Part shown: in pieces, positions 1-12,300 of the stretch | Layout: every line of letters begins with the position of its first letter | How positions within the stretch are numbered: the first letter of the stretch is position 1 | NCBI GenBank assembly: GCA_038501625.1 | Contig: JAZAYU010000015.1 | Coordinates: 2,192,991 to 2,256,990 of the forward strand | From: Corbicula japonica | Lineage: Eukaryota; Mollusca; Bivalvia; Venerida; Cyrenidae | Length of the DNA: 64,000 nucleotides | Reading direction: 5' to 3' | Program-made: the position numbers and the translations under genes | Notes under the pieces: model-generated | Told to the model about the DNA's origin: nothing | Database searches by the model: none | What the model saw: only the letters and a program-made list of their open reading frames with translations

Positions 1-112
1 AAATGAACAGTTTTGATCCTAATCAGATGGCACAGATATGCCATCTGAACTGGATCTAAACTGTTCGCCCATGCAATAAAGGTGTATCTATGGAGGAAAG
101 GGTTTATAGGGT
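1..112. repeat. TTAA-type palindromic element (family A), right part
   Basis: Right half of a family found more than 30 times here. A full copy runs CCCTTTCC, hairpin 1 (centred on GATCCAGATCAG/CTGATCAGGATC), a linker GGTCAGAAATAACCTAATGA, hairpin 2, then GGAAAGGG, about 235 bp, bordered by TTAA. This copy holds hairpin 2 and the terminal GGAGGAAAGGG. Confidence 0.8.
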
Positions 113-125
113 TAAGTAGACCAAA

Positions 126-181
126 ACAAGTACTAACCCACCAAAGAAGCACGATCAATAATAACAGTAGTAAAATGCCTG
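126..181 (-). pseudogene. Partial tandem copy of the transmembrane exon and its donor
   Basis: About 56 bp at 126-181 repeat 214-269 with only two differences that I see. The copy covers the 3' part of the transmembrane exon (ILLLLLLIVLLWW) and its 5' splice site, changed from GTAAGTAC to GTTAGTAC. The 5' part of the exon is missing. An AG (GTGTACAG) happens to precede the copied coding bases. It could be an inert duplication or a cryptic terminal exon. Confidence 0.75.
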
Positions 182-225
182 TACACACAAGCAAGTGAGG
201 ACTGAAGATCAACACAAGTACTTAC

Positions 226-351
226 CCACCAAAGAAGCACTATCAATAATAACAGTAGTAAAATGCCTGCTGATACAGCAACCCCTATAATCCATGGTTC
301 TATACCCTTCTTCTTTGGATGTAATTTTTCTGGATCAACATATGTTGTTAT
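226..351 (-). CDS. Integrin alpha exon: transmembrane segment (last visible exon)
   Basis: 126 nt (42 codons), residues 892-933. Starts ITTYVDPEKL, then the lysine run HPKKKG and EPWIIGVAVSAGILLLLLL..., ending in WW at the donor GTAAGTAC. This is the single membrane helix of an integrin alpha chain, preceded by the usual PWWII-like entry. The next exon, left of the window, should begin the tail (GFFKR or similar). A 56-bp partial copy of this exon and its donor lies at 126-181. Confidence 0.94.
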
Positions 352-3300
352 CTAAAATACAAGAGGTGATAAATAATATTATTACACCTCACGTGATTAG
401 TTTACTATATAGCGTAATGTGACGTCACAGGGAGATAATCGCTACTGTCACATATGCGACAGCATCATGTCACCCTCGCGTGGTCCCAAAACAAATATCT
501 TGGAAATCCGATTACAAATTAACTTCTACGCATGCGTAATTGACCAAGGGAGATAAACGCATTTTGATCATTATTTGTAGCCGCTTATTGAGCATTATTG
601 ATTTTGGACTTCCGGCGCTTGATTTTGTTCCCAAACGAAATTTGGTCATAGTCAAGATCTCTAAAAAAACAAATGTTGGGTGTAATAAAATAAATATCAC
701 ATCCCATCGGGAGAAACAGTACGAAATGTTAACCCTTGAGAAGGTAATGTCAACCTCGGGTAACGCCTCGGTTGACATTACTTCTCTCTGGTTAACATTT
801 CGTACTGTTACCCCCAATGGGATGTGATATTTATATAAGCCTGCGCATCCTTTCAGTCTGATCAGGACTTAATACACAGAAATAAAGTCAGAAATAACCT
901 AATGATACAGTCCATTTGTGAAGCTACGAATCGCGACTTTACAAAATGACGGTGTACTACAAACAAATCGTCCGGTCCCATCCATATTTCTTCATATTCA
1001 ATATAAAAAACATAAATTTCCTGTTTGCTTCCTGGTTGTGTAAAGGGTGACAAACTTTGATTTCTTGCTTATAAATTGAAAGTTCTTTAAAATGGATATT
1101 TTAGAAATTCTATATGTTGTATACACCAGTTTATTCAAGGGTTTCATAAATGCAAAGAATGTAGTTTTCACAGATCACTGATCGAAAGATAACAAACATT
1201 CTCAAGTAATTTGAAAAGTCTCTTGATTATATGGTTTCTTACTTATTTACTTGTTTTTATTTTATAGGCAAAAGGGAATTTTTTCTTGAATTGGGAATTT
1301 TTTCTTAAAATTGGGAAAATTGGTCACTGGCATTGGGAATAGGGCCCAATATCCACCCCGCAAGACAGGCTGAAAATCCCATGTCTTGTGATTTAGTATG
1401 TGTGTGAGTGAGTGAGTGAGTAAAGTCTTTATTTAACGAGGCCACACATTTGGTTTGCCGATCTTCCATGTGGGCCACTATATCTACTTACATCATATGT
1501 TGTTCTGGTATAGGTGGCAGCAGCTACATTCATGTTTGGAAAAGGCATGGCTAATACTTCTGCCGTTGCTTTAGAGACGAAGAAAAACTGCTCAGATATC
1601 TTTTTCTGAAAAAAATTATATATTTATTAGTGATGGTTATTTTTCATCTCAGTTCTATGATAATTTGTGTCCAGTAAAACATGGAACTTTGTTGAACCCT
1701 TTAGGTCATAAAATTCATTGAATATGGCCAACATCCCTTGGTCCACCAGTGTACATCTGCAATCGTTGATAATGACTGTATATGTGATTGCCAAATATTA
1801 TTATTAGCTAAATTCTGTTCCTGCCTCTCTAAAGTGTAGCCCAAAACTTTGTTTGGGAAAGGTAAGATGCAAGATATTTTCAGAAAGTGGGTTTGTTTGG
1901 AGCCGTCTTCGGGTAGTTACATGATAATTTCCAACTTCCTGGCCTAAATCCCCATATAAATTCAATATGGCTGCCTAATAATATTATAATAAAGGGGTTC
2001 CAGCAACCCCAGTGCACCCCCTCTGGATCTGCTCCTGTTGGAGGACACTATAAGCATGTGTTTTGTAGCTGTATGCACATTTTGTTAACATTCTGTAGAC
2101 GCTACAATTTCACAAATATAAAAATGCACACAATCACATACATTTATTAAAGTTGTTGTCCACACTTTTGACCGGATCTTTATTTTGATGATATCGTCTT
2201 CTTCCATGAAGCCAACGGTGCAATGTATGATTGTACAACCACTCTTACCCTCTACACAGCCCTGAAAATAAAAGAAAAACAGCTTTATCTCAGCAACTAA
2301 ACTGCTATTTGAAAAAAAATCTAATATGGAAAATTGACAAAAAAAAAATGATTGAAAAAAATTAAACTGTGAATATCTGATACTTGAACATATCCAGGCT
2401 GGACAAGAAAATTCTATTCTAGAAACAGTGACCATTGAACACTGATGTTTAACCTTTCAATTTACACAATTTTTTTTAATGTCTTGGTTGCTAAACCTGT
2501 TTTTTGAACAAGTTAACCATAAATAGCCTATACTTACAATCTTTTTCAACTGTTTCTTGGAATTTTCATCAACAGCTCTTTTTCCGACACTGGAGTCAGT
2601 ATTTTCTGTGCTGTGTGTATTCTGTGAGTTTTCGGTATCTACTGATTCTCGGGTATGCCTCTTACGCTGATTTTCCTGTGAATGTCGCTGTGACACTATC
2701 AATGGACCATCAGCTCTCTCAGAGTATGTAGTAAACTGAAATAATCATGTTATCAACTGTAAAACAATCTCTTGTTTCATATATACAGTGAAACCTACCT
2801 TAGCAGCCACCTGCAAATAGCAACTACCTGTCTTAAACAGCCAGTTTGAATGGGACCTTGACAGACATTTTGTTCTAATTTGTTCTATCTGAAACAGCCA
2901 CCTGTCTTCAGCAGCAACTTTTTGTCGCTCCCCTTTTTGTCACTATGAATGTACATTTATATATTTTCATGGGCATAACTTTTGTGGTTTAAAGTAAAAT
3001 GGCATTTTCCTGTGTTCTTTAACCGGGATTTCTTTTTTATTTTTCAAAAATATTTGTACATACAATTTATAATATTTAATTGTGGCTTCAAGTTCATGGA
3101 TAATACATCTGTCCATGAAAATAAGTGATTACACAGTAATGAACATTTCCTAAAGGATTATTTTCTGTAATGTTTTTTATTTTATTTTCATGACATTTTG
3201 GCAAATGAATGACAGTGTTCTACAGATTTGCATTTAAAGACTAGCGCAACCAACAGAAGATCTTTGGCAATATGAATGTCTCTATTTCTTTGGCAATTAG

Positions 3301-6300
3301 GGAATTTTCAAGAATGTATAAATCAGTATGGAAAAAGACAAGAGCCTGCTTGAAATGTGGAAAAAACATTTTGTTGAATGTAAAAACACTCAAAAGTAAA
3401 AACACTCCTCTGTTGTTCTAAAGATGGAGACTTGTAATTATTAAACTTTCGAGGTACGCACATATAGACCATTTTTCTTCTTCAAAAAGGTGAAAAAAAA
3501 TCTTCTATCTTTTTTATTTCTGCAATACAAAGTGACAACTTACACTGGCGTTATGTAGATAGCAGCTGATATCAGGCCTGGAAACTATCGGTGGTTCCAG
3601 CATGTGCATATACAGCAATCCATTCTCATCAGAGCTTGGCCACTCTATCTTGATCAGACTAGTCTTTACACCACTTGGTCCACGATTGTTCAGCTAAAAT
3701 AAAATAAACTGTAATAGGCAATTTCATACCTAAAACAACAACAACAACAATCATTGATTTCACACAGGTCATACAATCATGTTGACAGCATGACTTAATT
3801 CAACAAGCTGAACAATGTGTTTTTATTATATACATGTTCTGTAACCCTTATATGCAATTTTACATGTGTGTGACCAGGGTCCAAGATCATAAAACTAAGT
3901 TTTGAGATCAGTCTCAAATCTCAAGGATCTGATTGGCTGAAATGGCGACTGGTCGCCATTTCAGCCATTCAGATGCTTGAGATTTGAGACTGATCTCCAG
4001 ATTTTGTTTTATGATCTTGGGCACAGTGTAGATCCAGACCAAATGGCACACTCGTGCAACCTCATCTCAATCTATACTGTTGGTTTCTTGATCAGAAATA
4101 ACCTATGAACATTACAGCAACGGGACAGATCCTGATCAGATGCCAAAAATGTGCCACCTGGTCTGGATCTGCACTCTTTGCCAATGTGAAAAAGGCATAA
4201 ATGATTATATAACATTTACAAACAGCTTGTATTTGTTGGGATATTGTGGTGAAATATGGGTCTCCTGATCACTTGTGATCCTTTGTGACCAGAGTGATCT
4301 TGTGGTTACCAGTAAAACACATTTTGGTGGGGTTCGGGATTTTATTATTTAATTGCCACAACTCAAATTTATGCACAATTATAAAGATAATTAATTTTCA
4401 TATTTTCTTGTCCGAGCTTACCTATATTGATCTACAACTACTGACCAAAACCTAAGACATACTGCTTTTTTATGACTGGTATAAATTTACCACTCACTGA
4501 TGATTCATTGATCAAAACTTACCACATATTGATGTTCGACTATAGGTCCTCTTTCATCTGATTCTCGGTATTTCCGGACATCTTTATCATTGAATACTAT
4601 CTGTTCTGGCAAGGAATTACTGTAATATAAAATACCATTAAACACCATAAATGCACTTCTTGTTTGTGGGCAAGATATTTCACAGTTTTTCATTTGACAC
4701 TATTTTCTAAATTTGTTGATATCAACTTTCATAAAAATGTTCAGTGGAATATTATTTATACTAGATAGGTGTTCAGTTGGACACTTGTGTCGCCCTATGG
4801 TGCTGTCGGAATAAAAATGCAAGTACAAAAAGGGGCATAACTCCATCAAATGTGACATTGACCTTAAGAATATAGTATCGTCACGAGCATATTGTCATAG
4901 GGAATATAATTTGAAAGTTTGATGAAGAAATATTAATAAATGGCAAAGTTATAACCAACGTTAGGTTTTCATATAAAGGGGAATAACTCTATCAAGTGTG
5001 ACCTTGACCTAAAGAATGTGGTATTTTCAGGAGTGTGTTGTGAAAAAAAAATAATTTGAAAGTTTGATGAAGAAATATTAAGCAATGGCAAAGTTATAGC
5101 CAATGTTAAGTTTTCGTAAAAAGGGAAATAACACCATCAAATGTGACCTTGACCTAAAGAATGTGGTATCACACAAGCGTGTTGTCATAAGGAATATAAT
5201 TTGAAAGTTTGATGAAGAAATATTAAGAAATGGCAAAGTTATAGCCAATGTTAAGTTTTCGTAAAAAGGGAAATAACTCCATCAAATGTGACCTTGACCT
5301 AAAGAATGTGGTATCATCAGGAGCGTGTTGTCATAAAGAACATAATTTGAAAGTTTCATGAAGAAATATTAAGAAATGGCAAAGTTATTGCCAACATTAA
5401 GTATTCGTGTCTAAATATAAGTACAAAAGGGGCATAACTCCATCAAATGTGACCTTGACCTTGAGAATGTGGTATCATCACGAGCGTGTTGTCATAAGGA
5501 ATATAATTTAAAAGTTTTATGAAGAAATATTAAGAAATGGAAAAGTTATTTCCAACGTTAAGTTTTCATATCTAAATATAAGTACAAAAAGCGGCATAAC
5601 TCCATCAAATGTGACCTTGACCTTGAAAATTTGGTATCATCTCGAGTGTGTTGTCATAAGCAATATAATTTGAAATTTTGATGAAAAAATATTAAGTTTA
5701 ATGGCAAAGTTATAGCCGACCTTAAGTTTTCGTGATGGACCGACCGACGGACGGACAAAGCGGTCCCTATGTATCGCCATTTCTTCGAAAGGGCGACACA
5801 AAGTTTCATGAAGCAATATTAAGAAATGGCAAAGTTATTGCCAACGTTAAGTATTCGTGTCTAAATATAAGTACAAAAGGGGCATAACTCCATCAAATGT
5901 GACCTTGACCTTGAGAATGTGGTATCATCATGAGCGTGTTGTCATAAGGAATATAATTTTAAAGTTTCATGAAGAAATATTAAGAAATGGCAAAGTTATT
6001 GCCAACGTTAAGTTTTCATGTCTAAATGTAAGTACAAAAAGGGGCATAACTCCATCAAATGTGACCTTGACCTTGAGAATTTGGTATCATCTCGAGCGTG
6101 TTGTCGTAAGCAATATAATTTGAAAATTTGATTAAGAAATATTAAGAAATGGCAAAGTTATAGCCGACGTTAAGTTTTCGTGACGGACGGACCGACGGAC
6201 AAAGCGGTCCCTATGTATCGCCATTTCTTCGAAAGGGTGACACAAAAACAATGCTTGATAGAGCTTTGAAAATAACAGTACTAAGTCACTGAGTATGTTA

Positions 6301-9300
6301 GTAAAGTGGTTTATGATGTTAGAATTACATGAAGTAAGTGACATTAGGAAAGAAATACGCAGCACAGAATTGATGTAAGCAACATTAGGAAAGAAATACG
6401 CAGCACAGAATTGATGTTAGTGACATTAGGAAAGAAATACGCAGCACAGAATTGATGTAAGTGACATTAGGAAAGAAATACGCAGCACAGAATTGATATA
6501 AGTGACATAAGGAAAGAAATACGCAGCACAGAATTGATATATCATGGATTTTATCAGCATCACTTCAATGCATTACCTATGTTGTCTTAGAATTAATTAT
6601 TCAATATTATATGTCATTTAAATAAAAGATTATTGAATCCATCTTACAACATGAATCATATTTAATCCTAAGACTTAGTACATTCACTCCCAGGCCCCCC
6701 ACCCCCACACAATTTAAAGATTATTTCATTGTTAAGTGGCTACATGAACAGTTTTTAATAGCTAGACTCACTACATACCCTCCAAGTTGAAGATTAGCTT
6801 TCTGATTGACGGGAATCTTCACCAAAGCAACATTATTCATTGTGTCCGAGTCATTCTCCGCATTGGAACTGAAAATAAAAATAAGCTCTGATATCTAAGA
6901 ACCAAGTTGGCAAAATTTAATTTGTTCAGTATGCTGATTCTCAAGAATCCTTGATTTTATTTACTGTGGTATTATTTATTTCCAGGAATAACAATGTTTT
7001 TTGCCCAATCATTAAATGAGCACTTTATACACATATTGTGGACTGAGTGCAAAACAGTAACTGTATATGAATAAAGAATGCAGCATACATACCTATTTAC
7101 TTCAAATCTAATAATTATTTCTGGTACTGTTCCATTAATGTCCTGAGGATTTACCACCAATGTAAAATTTGTCTGAAATCAAAACGTTTGTTTATTACGG
7201 CAAGTTCATCAATATTCATTGGGTAATCATTTTTGTTTACTTCCTGTCAAGAAGATCAATGTCGAGAAGATCAATGTATTTAAAAATTCAACAAAATACA
7301 TGTATAGAACTTAAAGTAACACGATTTTATGAAATTTAATACCACATGAAAAAGCTGTTTTACCAAAAGCATGAAATTTCATCATTTCAAATAAAAGTAC
7401 TTTAATTTTGCAGTAATACTGCAAAATTAAAGTACTTTTATTTGAAATGATGAAATTTCATGCTTTTGGTAAAACAGCTTTGTTTGCTTATTTCATCATG
7501 AATTTTGAAACTTGGTAAAGTGGCATATATATGCTGTAATGAGTAAAACATGCACTAACCTTAGAATCAGCTGGTAGAGGGTTTCCGAGATCACATAAAA
7601 CAGATGAGCTATTTTTTGCAGAAGAATCACAAAACATCGGGATAACCTGCAGATAAAATGACAGAAATATGAAGCCCATGTTTGGTATTTACAGTAAAAC
7701 ATTCATAAAGATCACAAAGAAATAAGGACCACATCCATAATAAAACCACTTACTTAATGGCACTTTCCTCCATATATATGCATTTTTATGCAAGTGCATC
7801 CAGTGTAGATCCAGATCAGCCGGCACATCCGTGCCGTCTGATCAGGATCTGCACTGGTCGCATTTTGGTCAGAAATAACATACCAAACAAAAAAGTGCAG
7901 ATCCTGATCAGATGGCACAGATGTGCTGGCTGGATCTACACTGTTCTCCCAGGCAATAAAGGTGTGTCTATGGAGGAAAGGGTTAACAGTTATGAACTAT
8001 TTTCAATCCGGACCAACTCGCTGTAAAGACTGCTCGGAGTTTGTCCTAACAGTTGGGTTTCTCTGTACATATAAATTACTATTCTTTGGCCCTCAGAATT
8101 TCATCTTGTAAACTTACTAATTTTCTATTTTTATTTCTCTCAAAATTGATATTTCTTTGTGGCAAGTTGAAGCAAAAGCAACTTGTTCTGTCAAAATCAT
8201 ACTTTCAAAATGTGTAAACGTACACCCCAATATGTACATATCACAGTGTATATATCCTAACCCTATAATGTACCATAGACTGCATATATATCTATTACTT
8301 ACAAATTTTTTATCCTTTGCTCTGTAGAATGTAACGCCAGGAGGGAATGTTATATTAAGTATTGATTCATAAGCCTCTTCACCACGGTTCTCTATAAACA
8401 CTAAAATCTCCAGCTTCCTGTCTTCTCCCAGAGTGTGGGAATCTTTGGTGCTGAAAAAGTATAATATGTATTAAAGAGAACAAGAAAAAGTCGTCGCCAC
8501 GCGCCGAAAACCAGGTTTTCATTTAATACTTATACTTTTGTAAAGAAAATATCTGATATAAAGAAACTGAACTTCTTTTTTTAGCAACAGTGACCTTGAT
8601 CTTGATCACAGACTTCTGAGTAGAAATCCCGAGTTGCGTCTTGGTATCAGCTACCCAAAGAAAGTTTGGTGTCAATAGATCACAGCTAACCCAAGTAATA
8701 AGGAGAAACCTAAATTTTTATTTTTAGCAAAAATGACATAGACCTTTATCACAGACACCTGGGTATCAATCCTAAGTAGTGTCTTGATATAAGCTACCCA
8801 CAAACCAAGTTTGGTGTCAATAGGCCAAAGAAAACTCAAGCTATTGAGCAGAAACTGAATTTCTATTTTTAGCTACAGTGACCTTGAGCTTTATCACAGG
8901 CGCCTGGGTAGCAATCTCAAGCTGCATGTCGATATTAGATACCAACACTAAGTTCGGCGTAAATATACCAAAGCAAACTCAAGTTATCGAGGGAAAACTG
9001 AATTTCTATTTTTAACAACAGTGACCTTGACCTTGATCGCAGATACCTGTGGCAATCCCAAGCTGTCCTTTGATATTAGCTACTCATATACTTAGTTTGG
9101 CATCCAGAGGTAAAAGCAAACTCAAGTTATTGAGGGTAAGCTGAATTTCTATATTTAGCAAGTGACCTTGACATTTATCACAGACACATGGGTAACAATC
9201 GCAAGCTGCCTGTTGATATAAGCTACCCACAAACCAATCTAAGCGTCAACAGGCAATTTGGCATCAACAGATAACATTCACAAAATACTTAACAAAAAAT

Positions 9301-12300
9301 CTAAGTCAAAAAGGGGCATAACTTTTGCAAAACACAATCAAAACCCCTATGAAACTTGACCTGATAATTGGTACTGTGATGTCAAACAATTATGTAAAGT
9401 TTTAAAGTTATACCTTGAATGGTAACTGAGAAAAGACAACTTTCACAAAAAACTAAACACAATTTTTAAGTGAAAAAGGGGCATAACTTTGTCAAAATAA
9501 GTCAGGGATTATGAAACTTGTCCTGATAATTGGTATTGATATGTCAGACAACTATGTTAAGTTTCAAAGTTGTACCTTGAACGGTTACTGAAAAAAACAC
9601 AACTTTAACAAAAAACTTCACAAAATTTCTAAGTGAAAAAGGGGCATAACTTTGTCAAAATACAGTCAGGGATTATGAAACTTGTCCTGATAATTGGTAT
9701 TGATATGTCAGACAACTATGTTAAGTTTCAAAGTTGTACCTTGAACGGTTACTGAGAAAAACACAACTTTAACAAAAAACTTCACAAAATGTTGACGCCC
9801 GCCCGCCCAGCCGCCCGCCCGCCCGCCCAACGACATACCCCAATCTAATAACCAGGATTTTTCTAAAGAAAACCTGGTTAAAAACTACACTAAGAAGTTA
9901 CAGCCTACACAGCCAACTAGAAGGGAGAGTAGAAAGGCCTTTCCATAGAGCCAACAAACTAACTGTAATACTATACATGTATTCATTTTATTCAATTTGT
10001 ATTAAATGTCTTATCTCTCATGAAACCATGAAATCCAGGCAGCTAAAAAATTCATAATAACCAGAATTTCATGAATGTGTTCATGTTAAAATTTTAAGTT
10101 TTACTGCATGTTGTTTAATTTCAATCATATTATTTCAATTTAAACCATATGTAATGGCGACATTCAAAATGTCAGGAAGGTAATGATTGCTTTTGTGAAA
10201 ACTATGTATTCCTTAAACTATTATTACCATCCTGAGCCACTACATGGTACTTACGACATAGCCGTTATAGTGAGATCAGGAATACAGACTTCATCTTCAC
10301 CACACTTCTTACCAATGTGGGCCTAAAAATAAAAAATAATGATCAGCTGATCAGTTATTGTGCACCATTTTAATAAACATCTACCTGTGACCAAGATCAT
10401 AAAACTAAACCTGGAGACCAGTCTAAAATCTCAACATCTGATTGGCTGAAATGGTGAAAGGTCGCCATTTCTGGCAATCAGATGCTTGAGGTTGCCATTT
10501 CAGTCAATCAGATGCTTGAGATTTGAGACTGGTCTCCAATCTAAGTTTTATGATCTTGGGCCCTGGCTTTGCAAAAATTATATACCGTAATCCCTCATGT
10601 AATCGCCGCACTTTTTTACCCGATTTTATCGTTAGGAAGTTGGGGGTGCGGCCATTCCATAGGTGTAAGACCTTTTGACATTTTTTCTAGAACGATTCTG
10701 CCGATTTTTGAAACGCCATGCGTTTACCTTATGATTTTATTACATGAGCTCTCTAAATAGGAGGTTGACGGACGCTATGAACGAGGTAGCGCCGTTGTAT
10801 GCTTTGCCAGTAGCGATCTAATTTAATTAATATATTTTGTTTAAAAATGCATTATAATAATATAATATTTAAACACTAACCAACGTGAATATATTCCATA
10901 ATTTCCAGTTTTATCTCGTATCATATTTCAGAATTTTTGCAACATCAAACAATTTCAGCCAGCTAAAATGTCGTGCACACTACCAATACAGATCAAAGGA
11001 TTTCATAGCAATGCCGATAAAACAACACAGCCTTGATACGAGCCGACAATTTCTTTGAAGTTGTATTAGACAGGAAGTTGCCCAGACAGGAAATATCGAC
11101 CATATAACCTGTCAATAAAACGTAACCTCCATATGAAATAAACAGGACGGTTGATCAAACAAAATGTATATTTATGAACTAGGGTTTTTTTAAAACGAGT
11201 TTGTAAAATAACCAATGCAATGTATACGGAAATATTTAAATTTATACGGATTCTTTTATTTCTATCAAGTTTGAACTTGAAGATAAAATTCTTTAAAGTG
11301 CAAGGTCTATTCATACGTAACTAAGAATCACAATAATTGGTACAAGTTTGTACATCACCTGTTACTGTTAATTGTCACTAATTGACACGTTATTCTCTTC
11401 TGTCAGAGCCACTAATTTACAGAATATTCTCACCTGTCAGCTGGGACTCCAGAGAAGACGGTGACATGTTGAGAAGGTGCGAAAATATCTTATTGACACT
11501 TGACATTTGAGGGGACATGAGTTGCTCAATTTTCCTTAAAAACCTGCCTATCAAGATCAAACAAATAACTATCTCAAAATGTCAAACATACCTATCTCTC
11601 TATTGTCATTCTGACCTCACCTTAAAATTGTCGAATACCAAAAAATGTGGTAGGTCCTGTCTACAAATCGTTCACAGCAAAGGAAAACTTAGCAGTAATA
11701 GCGTATGCTGAAGTCCACAAATACAAAAACAATACATTTAAATAGCGCAAAAATAATAAATTTTCTATTGCGCTTTACATTAAAACAAAACAAAAAATGT
11801 ATGTTAGTTTCACGGACAGCGACGGCGGTGACAGCGATTTTGAGAGTTTCGACGAGTCCGACGAGAATTTAGATACCACAAATATTCAAGAAGGAATTAA
11901 TTTTTGCCAAATAAATCCACGTCAATATTTAACTATAGAAATAATAATATGCTATTTTTTTCAACGATTCTCGGTACGTTACTGAACGGCCGTCATTGTC
12001 TTTATCGTTTACGCGGTATTCACATTGTTACTTCCCCTTATTTCTCTTTCCATTTTGCAAAATCGTTTACACTGTATCAACTGTGCGGCCTTTACATTGA
12101 ATTAGGATTTTTCTTCATTTTTTTCGGTCATTTTGGGGGTGCGGCGATTAGACGGGTGCGACTATTACATGAGGGATTACGGTAATCAACATAAAAATTT
12201 ATTTATACTAGGGGTTTCTTTCTAAACATTAGTAATATCTGATTAAACTGTTGGCAAATTTGAAGCCTTTACTCCATAGATACAGGTTTTAAAGCATGGG

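Noticed and set aside
5857..6123. 88-codon frame with an internally repeated peptide (KRGITPSNVTLTLR twice)
   Set aside because: The peptide repeat is only the family C monomer read in one frame.
11797..11985. Acidic small frame as a host gene
   Set aside because: It lies wholly inside a TIR element and has no complete domain; treated as a transposase relic at most.
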